A DNA stretch of 20,485 nucleotides from JANNNX01 sp031398745. GTDB taxonomy: Bacteria; Actinomycetota; Acidimicrobiia; Acidimicrobiales; CADCSY01. The DNA lies in NCBI GenBank assembly GCA_031398745.1, contig JANNNX010000005.1, positions 1 through 20,485 of the forward strand, given 5' to 3'. A model generated the notes under the pieces. It saw nothing but the letters and a program-made list of their open reading frames with translations. It made no database searches and had not been told where the DNA came from. Positions 1-7,542 of the stretch are shown piece after piece (the first letter of the stretch is position 1; every line of letters starts with the position of its first letter). Position numbers and translations under genes: made by a program.

Positions 1-259
1 CCCGGCCCGCGACCGCTTCCTGGCTGAGCACGCCAGCAAGTCCTTCGAGTTCAGCCGGCTCAAGGGCCTGGGCGAGATGGACTGGCAGGAACTGGGGGAG
101 ACCACCATGGACCCCACCAAGCGGACGCTGCTGCAGGTCTCGGTCGAGCAGACCGCCATCGCCGATGAGGTGCTGTCGGTGCTCATGGGCGACGACGTCG
201 AGCAGCGCAAGCACTTCATCACCACCAACGCCAGCGACGTCCGCTTCCTCGACATCTGA
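1..259 (+). CDS. gyrB: DNA gyrase subunit B, C-terminal end (partial)
   Basis: This is the 3' end of a gene that begins outside the window; the reading frame is open from base 2 to the TGA at 257–259 (about 85 residues). The visible part is the end of the TOPRIM/GyrB C-terminal region. It contains the highly conserved stretch RLKGLGEMDWQEL followed by TTMDPTKRTLLQV, and ends in ..NASDVRFLDI. GyrB supplies the ATPase of the A2B2 gyrase that introduces negative supercoils in the cytoplasm. The stop codon overlaps the gyrA start by one base (TGATG), so the two subunits are translationally coupled. The ATPase and most of the TOPRIM domain lie outside the window. Confidence 0.97.
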   Translation, partial: PARDRFLAEHASKSFEFSRLKGLGEMDWQELGETTMDPTKRTLLQVSVEQTAIADEVLSVLMGDDVEQRKHFITTNASDVRFLDI

Positions 260-2745
260 TGGCTCCTCCCTCCGACATCGGCAGCGGTGGCCTGGGTGGC
301 GACGGGCCCGGGCAGGGCGGCGCCATCGCCGGGATCGAGCCCATCGAGATCCAGGAGGAGATGGAGCGCTCCTTCCTCGACTACGCCATGTCGGTCATCG
401 TCAGTCGGGCCCTGCCCGACGCCCGAGACGGCCTCAAGCCGGTGCACCGTCGGATCCTCTACGGCATGTTCGACATCGGGGCCCGCTCCGATCGCCAGCA
501 CATGAAGAGCGCCCGGATCACCGGCCACGTCATGGGGCAGTACCACCCCCATGGGTCCCAGGCCATCTACGACGCCCTGGCCCGCATGGCCCAGGACTTC
601 TCGCTGCGCCACCCGCTGATCGACGGCCACGGCAACTTCGGCTCGGTCGACGACCCGCCGGCCGCCGAGCGCTACACCGAGGCTCGCCTGGCGGCGCTGG
701 CCAACCAGATGCTCGAGGGCATCGGCGAGAACACCGTCGACTTCGCCGACAACTACTCGGGCGAGTTCGAGGAGCCGGTGGTCCTCCCGGCCCGCTTCCC
801 CAACCTGCTGGTCAACGGCAGCCAGGGGATCGCCGTGGGGATGGCCACCAACATTCCGCCCCACAACCTGGGCGAGGTCATCGACGCCACCGTCCACCTG
901 CTGCGCAACCCCGACGCCACCGTCGAGGAGTTGATGGCGTTCGTGAAGGGGCCCGACTTCCCCACCGGGGCCTACATCCTGGGGCGCTCGGGCATCCTCG
1001 ACGCCTACCGCACCGGGCGGGGCTCGATCCGGACCCGGGCCAAGGCGGAGATCGTCGAGGACAAGCGGGGCACCTTCGTCCAGGTGTCCGAACTGCCTTG
1101 GCAGGTCTCGCCCAACGGCGTGCTGACCCGCATCGCGGATCTGGTCCAGGCCCGCGAGCTCGACGGCATCGCCGACATCAACAACGAGTCGGCCGGCGAC
1201 ACGACCAAGCTGATGATCAAGCTGAAGCGCGACGCCAACGCCAACGTCGTGCTCAACAACCTCTACAAGCTCACCCCGCTGCAGACCAGCTTCGGGGTGA
1301 ACACGGTGGCCCTGGTCGACGGGGTGCCCCGGACCCTGAACCTGCGCGATGCGCTGGTGGCCTACGTCGACCACCAGGTCGAGGTGCTCACCCGGCGATC
1401 CCAGGACCGGCTGAGCAAGGCCCAGGCCCGGGCCCACATCGTGGAGGGGCTGCTGCGGGCCCTCGACCTGATCGACGAGATCATCGCCCTCATCCGGGCC
1501 TCGGCCGACCGTCCCGCAGCTCGGGCTGGCCTCATGGCCGAGCCCTTCGAGTTCAGTGAGGTCCAGGCCGAGTACATCCTCGACATGCAGCTGGGCCGCC
1601 TGACCCGCCTCGGTCGCCAGAACCTCACCGACGAGCTGGCCGAGCTGCAGGCGACGATCGCCGAGCTGGAGGCCATCCTGGCCGATGGGGGCCGGTTGCG
1701 GGAGGTCATCGTCGAGGAGATGACCGAGGTCCGCGAGCAGTACGCGACCCCGCGGCGCACCGAGATCACCTACGACTCGGGCGACCTGGCCATAGAGGAC
1801 CTGATCGACGACGAGGAGCTGGTCATCACCCTGTCGGCCCGGGGCTACGTGCGGTCGGTGGCGGCCGACGCGTTCCGGGCCCAGGGCCGCGGCGGTCGGG
1901 GAGTGCAGGGGGCCCGGCTGCGAGACGAGGACTACGTCACCCACATCGTCTCGACCACGGCCCACGCCTACCTGCTGTTCTTCTCGACCCGGGGCCGGGT
2001 CTACCGGCTCAAGGCGCACGAGATCCCGATCAAGGAGCGCACGGCCCGGGGCACGGCCATCGTCAACCTGCTGCCGCTCGGGCCCGACGAGGCGATCCGG
2101 GCCATCATCGACACCCGCGACTACGAGACGCACCGCTTCCTGCTCTTCGCCACCCGGTTGGGCCAGGTGAAGAAGACGAAGTTCACCGAGTACGACTCGT
2201 CGCTGCGTAGCGGCCTCATCGCCATCAACCTGAAGGACGGCGACGAGCTGGTGCGGGTCATCCCGACCAACGGTGACGACGACGTCTTGATGGTGTCGCG
2301 GGCTGGCATGTCGATTCGTTTCGCCGAGGCCGAGGTGCGGCCGATGGGCCGCTCGGCCGCGGGGGTGCGGGGCATGCGACTTCGGGAGGGCGACGAGGTC
2401 GTCTCCTTCGATGTTGCCCGTGATGACGTCGATCTCCTCCTGGTCACCGACAACGGCTTCGGCAAGCGGACCAAGCTCGAGCGCTTCAACCCCCAGGGCC
2501 GGGGGGGGCAGGGCGTGAAGGGCATCAAGCTGACCGCCCGACGGGGGTCGGTGGCGGCGGCCTTCATGGTCGGACTCGACGACGAGATCCTGGTCATCGC
2601 CTCGGGCGGCGTGGTGATCCGGGTGCCGGTCCGGGAGATCTCGTCCCAGGGTCGCGATGCCACCGGCGTACGCATCATGAGCCTCGACGCGGGCCAGACG
2701 GTCGCCGCGGTGGCCCCGGTGCTCTCCGCCGAAGACGTCGACTGA
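259..2745 (+). CDS. gyrA: DNA gyrase subunit A
   Basis: Full-length GyrA of 828 residues, the breakage-reunion subunit of gyrase. The N-terminal domain (about residues 25–500) carries the LPDARDGLKPVHRRIL signature at 52–67. The active-site tyrosine is Tyr139 in RYTEARLA. The C-terminal beta-pinwheel (about 505–820) has the GyrA box at 542–548, QGRGGRG, with Gly instead of the usual Arg at the second position. A second box-like motif, QGRGGQG, lies at 746–752. The ATG at 259 overlaps the gyrB TGA. The first 20 or so residues are a Gly-rich extension. The quinolone-determining region reads GSQAIYD at 99–105; where E. coli has Asp82-Ser83, this protein has Ser-Gln, while the acidic residue equivalent to Asp87 (Asp105) is kept. 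Family assignment is certain; any resistance effect is inference. Confidence 0.98.
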   Translation: MAPPSDIGSGGLGGDGPGQGGAIAGIEPIEIQEEMERSFLDYAMSVIVSRALPDARDGLKPVHRRILYGMFDIGARSDRQHMKSARITGHVMGQYHPHGSQAIYDALARMAQDFSLRHPLIDGHGNFGSVDDPPAAERYTEARLAALANQMLEGIGENTVDFADNYSGEFEEPVVLPARFPNLLVNGSQGIAVGMATNIPPHNLGEVIDATVHLLRNPDATVEELMAFVKGPDFPTGAYILGRSGILDAYRTGRGSIRTRAKAEIVEDKRGTFVQVSELPWQVSPNGVLTRIADLVQARELDGIADINNESAGDTTKLMIKLKRDANANVVLNNLYKLTPLQTSFGVNTVALVDGVPRTLNLRDALVAYVDHQVEVLTRRSQDRLSKAQARAHIVEGLLRALDLIDEIIALIRASADRPAARAGLMAEPFEFSEVQAEYILDMQLGRLTRLGRQNLTDELAELQATIAELEAILADGGRLREVIVEEMTEVREQYATPRRTEITYDSGDLAIEDLIDDEELVITLSARGYVRSVAADAFRAQGRGGRGVQGARLRDEDYVTHIVSTTAHAYLLFFSTRGRVYRLKAHEIPIKERTARGTAIVNLLPLGPDEAIRAIIDTRDYETHRFLLFATRLGQVKKTKFTEYDSSLRSGLIAINLKDGDELVRVIPTNGDDDVLMVSRAGMSIRFAEAEVRPMGRSAAGVRGMRLREGDEVVSFDVARDDVDLLLVTDNGFGKRTKLERFNPQGRGGQGVKGIKLTARRGSVAAAFMVGLDDEILVIASGGVVIRVPVREISSQGRDATGVRIMSLDAGQTVAAVAPVLSAEDVD

Positions 2746-2818
2746 ACCAGTCACCGATCGGTTGTCACCTTCCCCGGGAGTGCGGCGTGCCCAACGGGCG
2801 CGGGACGAGGCGGTGGCG

Positions 2819-3193
2819 ATGGTGGACCGACGGACAGGAAGCGGAGCGGGTGGGTGCACGGGGGCGAGGGCGTGCAGGGGGGCCGTGACGCCGCTGGTCG
2901 CGGTGCTGGTGGTGGTCGTGGCCGGGCTGGGGCTGGGTCTCGGCCGGCTGGGCTCGCAGGCGGTGGCGGTCGGTCAGGCCAGGGCTGCGGCCGACGCCGC
3001 CGCGCTGGCTGGTGCAGCCGGGGGACGGGAGGCGGCCGAGACGGTGGCGGCGGCCAACGGGGCCACGGTGGTCGACTATCACGAGGCGGCCGGTCGGGTC
3101 ACGGTGGAGGTGCGCCGGGGGGACGCCACGGCTCGGGCCTCGGCCACCTCCGACGGAACCGGATCGACCGGCTCCCCGGGGCCCCTGCCCTAG
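2819..3193 (+). CDS. TadG/TadE-like membrane-anchored small protein
   Basis: Protein of 124 residues with a short basic N-terminus, one hydrophobic helix at about 24–41 and then QARAAADAAALAGA at 53–66. This layout (GAVTP, then a helix, then A/D-rich QARAAADAAALAGA) is typical of TadE/TadG-like proteins of Flp pilus or secretion loci, including the actinobacterial helicase/secretion-neighbourhood type. The rest is small and Ala/Gly/Thr-rich. I chose the ATG at 2819 because a weak GAGG lies about 10 nt upstream and the helix stays at the expected distance from the N-terminus. An in-frame TTG at 2762 would add 19 residues but lacks a ribosome binding site. It sits alone between gyrA and the DUF3566 gene, with no tad ATPase genes nearby, so a pilus role cannot be claimed. 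Confidence 0.72.
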   Translation: MVDRRTGSGAGGCTGARACRGAVTPLVAVLVVVVAGLGLGLGRLGSQAVAVGQARAAADAAALAGAAGGREAAETVAAANGATVVDYHEAAGRVTVEVRRGDATARASATSDGTGSTGSPGPLP

Positions 3194-3196
3194 AGT
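3191..3196 (+). promoter_or_regulatory. -10 element (TAGAGT) of the DUF3566 gene
   Basis: TAGAGT fits the TANNNT -10 consensus and ends 6 nt before the GTG start at 3203. Transcription would then begin at or next to the start codon, giving a leaderless mRNA. No convincing -35 element is seen. It overlaps the end of the upstream TadG-like gene. Confidence 0.5.
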
Positions 3197-3202
3197 CGAG
3201 CG

Positions 3203-3721
3203 GTGTCTGCGACCGAGCCACGCCGGGTGACGCCGGCCGGTCGGACGGCGCCGGCAGGTCGGGCGGCTCCGTCCGGAGGCCCGACCCGACCAGCCCGGTC
3301 CGCTCGCCCGACCGGCCAAGGTGGTTCGCCGGCTCGGGAGCCCCGAGGGCCGAGGCCGGTGGTAGCCACCCGGCTCGTCGTGCGTCGACTCGAGCCCTGG
3401 TCGATCCTCAAGATGTCACTGCTCTTCTACACCGGGATGTGGCTGGCCTTCCTGACCGCGTTGTTCGTGCTCTGGATGGGGGCGGCCAGCGTGGGGGTGG
3501 TGCGCAACATCGAGGACTTCTTCGACTCGGTGGGTTTTACCGACTTCCGCTTCGAGCCGGCCCGGTTGCTGGTCGGTTCGGTGCTGTTCGCGCTGGTGGT
3601 GGTGGTGGTGGGGACGGTCGCCAATGTCATCGGGGCGATGCTCTACAACCTCATCGCCGAGGTCCTCGGGGGGATCCGGATCGTGGTCAGCGACGACGAC
3701 ACCGGCCGCCGACGGGTCTAG
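3203..3721 (+). CDS. DUF3566 family membrane protein
   Basis: Protein of 172 residues. The first 55 or so residues are a disordered Pro/Arg/Gly/Ala-rich tail. The DUF3566 core follows: LVVRRLEPWSILKMSL at 58–73, a transmembrane helix at about 72–93, a short extracytoplasmic loop (RNIEDFFDSVGFTDF) and a second hydrophobic region at about 121–153. It ends in the conserved GGIRIVVSDDD. This family is the usual neighbour of gyrA and tRNA-Ile in actinobacteria (as with the mycobacterial gene following gyrA). Its molecular role is not firmly established; mycobacterial relatives have been linked to the cell envelope. The GTG start has no Shine-Dalgarno sequence but has a -10 element just upstream, consistent with leaderless translation. 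Confidence 0.9.
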   Translation: MSATEPRRVTPAGRTAPAGRAAPSGGPTRPARSARPTGQGGSPAREPRGPRPVVATRLVVRRLEPWSILKMSLLFYTGMWLAFLTALFVLWMGAASVGVVRNIEDFFDSVGFTDFRFEPARLLVGSVLFALVVVVVGTVANVIGAMLYNLIAEVLGGIRIVVSDDDTGRRRV

Positions 3722-3727
3722 TACCGT
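3722..3727 (+). promoter_or_regulatory. Possible -10 element (TACCGT) for the tRNA-Ile gene
   Basis: TACCGT directly after the DUF3566 stop fits TANNNT and would place the start of transcription about 20 nt before the mature tRNA 5' end. No clear -35 is visible, and read-through from the upstream gene is also possible. Confidence 0.35.
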
Positions 3728-3755
3728 CCTCGCCCTCGCCGGGCCGCACGATCCC

Positions 3756-3829
3756 GGGGCTATAGCTCAGTCGGTTAGAGCGCATCCCTGATAAGGATGA
3801 GGTCGCAAGTTCGATTCTTGCTAGCCCCA
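3756..3829 (+). tRNA. tRNA-Ile (GAT)
   Basis: A complete 74-nt cloverleaf. The acceptor stem is GGGGCTA paired with TAGCCCC (7 perfect pairs) and the discriminator is A3829. The D arm is GCTC/GAGC. The anticodon stem CATCC/GGATG encloses the loop CTGATAA, with anticodon GAT at 3790–3792. The T arm is GCAAG–TTCGATT–CTTGC. The 3' CCA is not encoded. A tRNA-Ile(GAT) after gyrA and DUF3566 is the usual actinobacterial arrangement. The tRNA-Ala that often follows is absent; a coding region starts about 50 nt downstream instead. Confidence 0.97.
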
Positions 3830-3877
3830 CTCTCCCGCGGCTCCTTCTCGCGCAGTGCGCCAAGCTGACGTCTCTGG

Positions 3878-6109
3878 GTGGCGAAAGCTGCGAGGTCAAT
3901 CCTCTCCGGGACGCCTTCCGTTGCCGTTCACCGTCGCGCCCGAGGGGTGTCACCTGCGGTCCACTTCGCGGCGATAGGCCACGGGGGCCGACGGCGCGGG
4001 AGCGTCGTCCCGACGCAGGAGGCCGCCATCCCTTCGAGGCGACAGCTTAGGAATGCCCTGATCGTCGTGTTGGTGCTGGAGCTGGTTGTGGGTGGTCTGG
4101 GCATCCGCCACCGGTTCTACGCGCCACCCCCGGGGATCGATGACGGCGCGGTGGAGAGCGCCGACGGTCGCTACCTCGCCTTCTCGTCGATGGCGAGCCA
4201 CTTGGTCGCCGACGACGCCAACGGCGAGCGCGACGTGTTCGTGAGCGATCTGACCGCGGGTGCCACCTCGCTGATGAGCCGCAGCACCGGCGGCGGTTCG
4301 GCCAATGGCACCTCGTCGGCGCCGTCGATCAGTCCCGACGGCTCGGTCGTGAGCTTCACCTCGGACGCCAGCGACCTGGTGCCCGACACCGGCGCGTCGT
4401 CGGCGGCGTACGTCGTCGAGCGGGAAACGGGTGAGGTGGTGGCCGCCTCGGTCGGCTCGGTGAACCAGGGCCCGGCGCCCACCACCACGACCTTGTCGGC
4501 GCCCTCCAGCACGGTGACCTCGACGACGGTTGCCCCCACGACGACCACCACCGTCGACCCGACGCCGGCGACCTCGACCGACCAAGAGATCGGCATCTCG
4601 GTGTTGGACATGCGCGTCCGCCAGGACGACGACGCGGCCCGCCAGGTGGTGGTGCCGGTGAGGCTGACGCTGCGCAGCGATCGGCCCATCGAGGTCACCT
4701 TCCGGGTCATCTCTGGGGACGGGGAGACCGAGTTCTGGGGTCGCCTGGTGATCCAGCCCGGTTCCGACACCGGCGCCATCCAGCTCGAGATCGGGCCGGC
4801 CGAGGGTCCGGGGGACGAGCCCAGCTCCATCACCATCGAGCTGCGCAACCCCAGCCAGGGGGAGATCGTCGACCCCGAGGGCGAGGTCGAGGTGCTGCCG
4901 CCGGCCGAGACGTCGACCACCACGGTGGCGCCGACCTCCACGACCGTCCAGCCCACCACCACCTCCACCACGGTCCGTCCGCCCACGACCACCACCTCCA
5001 CCACGGTCCGTCCGCCGACCACCACGACCACCACCGTGCGCCCGCCGGTCTCCTCGGCCGGGCTCAGCGCTCCGGCCGGGGCGGTGCGGGTGGCGGCCGG
5101 CTCGTCGGTGCAAGCTGCGGTCGACAGCCATCCCGCGGGGACAGCCTTCGTGCTCGGGTCGGGGGTCCACCAGCGCCAGGGCGTGACTCCAAAGAGCGGT
5201 AATGGGTTCTACGGCGAGTCGGGCGCGGTCCTCGACGGCGGGGGCTCGGTGGCCTACGCCTTCTCGGGCAGTGCCACCGGCGTGATCATCGCCGACCTCG
5301 AGATCCGCAACTTCGTCAGCCCGCTCCAGAAGGGAGCCATCGAGCCCGCGGTAGGTGGTTGGACGATCGAGTCGGTCGACGTCCACGACAACGCGTCGGC
5401 CGGGGTGCACCTCGGCCCGAACAGCACGCTGCGCGACAGCCGGGTCCACCACAACGGCCAGATCGGCATCAAGGCCTGGGGTGACAACGTGGTCTTCGAC
5501 TCGGTGGAGGTCGACCACAACAACACCGACAACCACAACGCCGGGTGGGAAGCGGGCGGTTCGAAGTTCGCCTACACGACCGACCTGGTGGTGCGGGACA
5601 GCTACGTGCACCACAACGCCGGGCCCGGGCTGTGGACCGACATAGACAACGAGCGCACCCTGTTCGAGGGGAACGTGGTGACCGACAACGGCGGGATCGG
5701 GATCTTCCACGAGATCTCGTTCTCGGCCGTGATCCGGAACAACACGGTCGAGCGCAACGGGTTCGGATTCACCGAGTGGGTGTGGGGCGCGGGCATCACC
5801 ATCGCGGCCTCGTCCGACGTCGAGGTGTACGGCAACACCGTCCGCGACAACGCCAACGGCATCGTCGGTATCCAGCAGAACCGCGGGTCGTCGACCGACG
5901 GCCGGCCCTGGATCGTGCAGAACCTGTCGGTGCACGACAACGTGGTCGAGCGCTCGGGGGTCTCGGGCGTCGTGCAGGACATCGGTGATCGGTCGGTGTT
6001 CCAGCGCAACCTACGCTTCTACGACAACCAGTGGTCGTCGGACACGATGTTCGCCTGGGACAACAACTGGATCAGCCTCAACCAGTGGCGGGCCTACGGC
6101 CTCGGATGA
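3878..6109 (+). CDS. Mosaic surface protein: anchor, PD40 repeats, Calx-beta-like domain, right-handed beta-helix
   Basis: Protein of 743 residues from the GTG at 3878; an in-frame GTG at 3947 would give 720. Neither has a clear ribosome binding site. A hydrophobic segment at about 60–76 (NALIVVLVLELVVGGLGI) would act as a signal anchor. Residues 86–190 hold two PD40/TolB-type propeller repeats (ADGRYLAFSS, then SPDGSVVSFTSDASDLVP), too few for a closed propeller. A Thr-rich linker (201–235) leads to a beta-sandwich at 236–340 that resembles a Calx-beta domain. A second Thr/Pro linker (344–390) contains near-identical TTVRPP repeats. Residues 400–735 form a right-handed parallel beta-helix of the pectate-lyase/NosD type, with recurring coils such as DSRVHHNG, DSYVHHNAG, NNTVERNG and GNTVRDNANG. 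It is probably exported and binds or cleaves a polysaccharide; no catalytic residues can be assigned. The gene converges on the unit at 6164–7529. Confidence 0.8.
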   Translation: MAKAARSILSGTPSVAVHRRARGVSPAVHFAAIGHGGRRRGSVVPTQEAAIPSRRQLRNALIVVLVLELVVGGLGIRHRFYAPPPGIDDGAVESADGRYLAFSSMASHLVADDANGERDVFVSDLTAGATSLMSRSTGGGSANGTSSAPSISPDGSVVSFTSDASDLVPDTGASSAAYVVERETGEVVAASVGSVNQGPAPTTTTLSAPSSTVTSTTVAPTTTTTVDPTPATSTDQEIGISVLDMRVRQDDDAARQVVVPVRLTLRSDRPIEVTFRVISGDGETEFWGRLVIQPGSDTGAIQLEIGPAEGPGDEPSSITIELRNPSQGEIVDPEGEVEVLPPAETSTTTVAPTSTTVQPTTTSTTVRPPTTTTSTTVRPPTTTTTTVRPPVSSAGLSAPAGAVRVAAGSSVQAAVDSHPAGTAFVLGSGVHQRQGVTPKSGNGFYGESGAVLDGGGSVAYAFSGSATGVIIADLEIRNFVSPLQKGAIEPAVGGWTIESVDVHDNASAGVHLGPNSTLRDSRVHHNGQIGIKAWGDNVVFDSVEVDHNNTDNHNAGWEAGGSKFAYTTDLVVRDSYVHHNAGPGLWTDIDNERTLFEGNVVTDNGGIGIFHEISFSAVIRNNTVERNGFGFTEWVWGAGITIAASSDVEVYGNTVRDNANGIVGIQQNRGSSTDGRPWIVQNLSVHDNVVERSGVSGVVQDIGDRSVFQRNLRFYDNQWSSDTMFAWDNNWISLNQWRAYGLG
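4955..5046 (+). repeat. Tandem repeat encoding the Thr/Pro linker
   Basis: Two identical 29-nt copies (4955–4983 and 4988–5016, period 33 nt) are followed by a degenerate third copy (about 5018–5046). They encode the repeated STTVRPP(T)n units of the linker before the beta-helix. The identity at DNA level suggests recent duplication, so linker length may vary between strains. Confidence 0.8.
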
Positions 6110-6130
6110 CCGACCTGGTCCCTGACCGGT

Positions 6131-6162
6131 AGCCGCTTCGGCTGACCATCGGCCCCGGGGCC
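6131..6162. terminator. Paired inverted repeats between convergent genes (possible bidirectional terminator)
   Basis: AGCCG–CTT–CGGCT (6131–6143) can form a 5-bp hairpin, and GGCCCCGGGGCC (6151–6162) is a perfect 12-bp palindrome. They lie between the stop at 6109 and the minus-strand stop at 6164. No T-run follows on either strand, so intrinsic termination is uncertain. Confidence 0.35.
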
Positions 6163-6163
6163 G

Positions 6164-6359
6164 CTACGCCAGGCGCCAGCGTTCCGCGAGCTCGACTCTC
6201 CCGGCAAGCGCTTCGGCGTAGTACCGATCGTCCAGGGGTGTCACCGCTCGATCCAGGAGCTTGCGCGCCAGCACTGCGGTCTCGCTCTTCCCGGGCAGGT
6301 CGGCCAACGCCGCGCGCGCCGCGGGGTCTTCGATGCCACCACCGGTGGCCAGGAGGTCC
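6164..6359 (-). pseudogene. Coding-like continuation of the coiled-coil gene in another frame (possible frameshift)
   Basis: Directly after the TGA at 6360–6362 of the coiled-coil gene, the frame shifted by +1 stays open for about 65 codons to a TAG at 6164–6166. It encodes a protein-like segment (EDLLATGGGIEDPAARAALA, later LDRAVTPLDDRYYAEALAGR and ending in ELAERWRLA) with GC-rich third positions like its neighbours. It has no ATG and no start codon with a ribosome binding site; only an internal TTG and a GTG are available. I therefore read it as the original C-terminus of the gene at 6360–7529, separated by an indel, a sequencing error or, less likely, recoding. A small independent gene is a weaker alternative. 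No family is recognised. Confidence 0.5.
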
Positions 6360-7529
6360 TCAGCGCCAGGCGCGCAGGGTGGTGAGGAACCGGCCGGAGC
6401 CGGTCGATCCCGGGGTGTGGCCGGTGTAGCCGTCGCCGTTGCTGGTGCTGGCGGGCGTGAGGCCGGCGGCACCGTTGCCCACCGTGGAGCGGGAGGTGGC
6501 GTGGATCGGGTTGCCGGCGACGTCACGGCCGTCGAGAGCGTCTCGCAGCTTGGCGAAGAAGGCGGCATCGGCGATGGTCGATCCCGAGGCGGCCAGGGCG
6601 TCGAAGCCCGGCGCCGGTTCCTCGTGCAGCTGGGCCAGCTCCGCGTAATGGGCGTACGGCGAGGCCGGTCCGGTGATCGGCGCTGGCCAGCGACCCCCCT
6701 CGACCACGAGCGGGGTCGCCTCCTCGGCGGCGAGGTCAACCACGAGGTCACCTCGACCGGCTGGCTCGGCCGTCGTGTCGACGACCACCGTGACCGGAAG
6801 CAGGAGGGAGTTGGCCGTTCGGGCCAGCTGGGTCCGAACGGCAGCGAGTTCGGTCTCGGCTCGGTGGCGAGCGACCTCGAGGGTGCGCATTGCGAGGTCG
6901 AGCTCCGCGTCGACCCGGCTTTCCAGCAGCTCGAGCGACTCCGTCAGCTGCTCGATCATGGCCGCGTGGTCGGCCCGGGCCCTGTCCACCGCGTCTTGCC
7001 CGACGGTGACCGCCTCGGCCCGGACGTCGTCCACCAGCTCAGCCAACACCACCAGGTCGGAGTCGGCGGGAGCCGACTCCGCGCCGTCAAGGTTGGCGTT
7101 GGCGGTGGGGGGAGCCGACTGGTCCGCATGTTCAACCGACGGCGCTTCGAGTACGGCCTGCTCGCTACTCCGATCGGCACTCTCCTCGACCGAGCCACGT
7201 GTCGCCTCGCCGAGCAGGCGAGCGGCCTCTCGTCGGGCTTCGGCGATGGTCTCGCTGGCCACCTGCTGGGCGAAGAGGAGGGCTCGACCGAGTTGGAGTT
7301 CCATCTCGTCGTGGGCGTCGACGGTGGCGCCGACGCGCTGCTCATCGGCGTCGGTCGCGCTCCAGCGCACTTCACCACTGCGGTCGGAGAGGTCACCGTC
7401 GAGCCACGACATGGACGAGACGGTAGGACTGATCACTGAACCCGCACCATCCACTTCCGGAACGTCTGATGAACTCTTGACCACGAACGGGGAACGAAGC
7501 CATTGTCGAATGGTCCTGCGAGGCATCAT
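6360..7529 (-). CDS. DivIVA-like coiled-coil protein (hypothetical)
   Basis: Protein of 389 residues, not assignable to a named family. Residues 75–110 (ALLFAQQVASETIAEARREA and on) form a heptad helix resembling DivIVA-type cell-division/septum proteins. A second long helix runs from about 160 to 240 (AELVDDVRAEAVTVGQDAVD, ESLELLESRVDAELDLAMRT). A short beta-rich part (245–285) and a low-complexity Gly/Ser/Thr tail (340–380) follow. There is no signal peptide or membrane helix, so it is probably cytoplasmic. The start at 7529 is only 13 nt after the stop of the upstream response-regulator gene, so the two are probably co-transcribed; only a weak AGGCG precedes the ATG. The C-terminus may be truncated by a frameshift near 6360. 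A role in growth or division is a guess from the coiled-coil type. Confidence 0.6.
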   Translation of the reverse strand: MMPRRTIRQWLRSPFVVKSSSDVPEVDGAGSVISPTVSSMSWLDGDLSDRSGEVRWSATDADEQRVGATVDAHDEMELQLGRALLFAQQVASETIAEARREAARLLGEATRGSVEESADRSSEQAVLEAPSVEHADQSAPPTANANLDGAESAPADSDLVVLAELVDDVRAEAVTVGQDAVDRARADHAAMIEQLTESLELLESRVDAELDLAMRTLEVARHRAETELAAVRTQLARTANSLLLPVTVVVDTTAEPAGRGDLVVDLAAEEATPLVVEGGRWPAPITGPASPYAHYAELAQLHEEPAPGFDALAASGSTIADAAFFAKLRDALDGRDVAGNPIHATSRSTVGNGAAGLTPASTSNGDGYTGHTPGSTGSGRFLTTLRAWR

Positions 7530-7542
7530 CGCGGCGCCTGGG

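Noticed and set aside
165..1559. Long open frame inside gyrA in another frame
   Set aside because: Arg/Pro/Gly-rich composition typical of a shadow frame in high-GC DNA; gyrA is certain here.
3850..3860. GCGCAGTGCGC inverted repeat after the tRNA as a terminator
   Set aside because: The perfect pairing leaves a one-base loop and no T-run follows, so a functional terminator is not supported.
3756..3877. tRNA-Ile as an attachment site of an integrated element
   Set aside because: No integrase gene and no second copy of the tRNA 3' end were noticed in the window.
4955..5046. Regular repeats considered as a CRISPR-like array
   Set aside because: The repeats are in frame, lack true spacers and encode a Thr/Pro linker; no cas genes are present.
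3950..5935. 661-codon open frame on the minus strand opposite the mosaic surface protein
   Set aside because: Composition is dominated by Arg/Gly/His/Asp/Val runs mirrored from the plus-strand Thr and Asn/His repeats; no domain or start signal.
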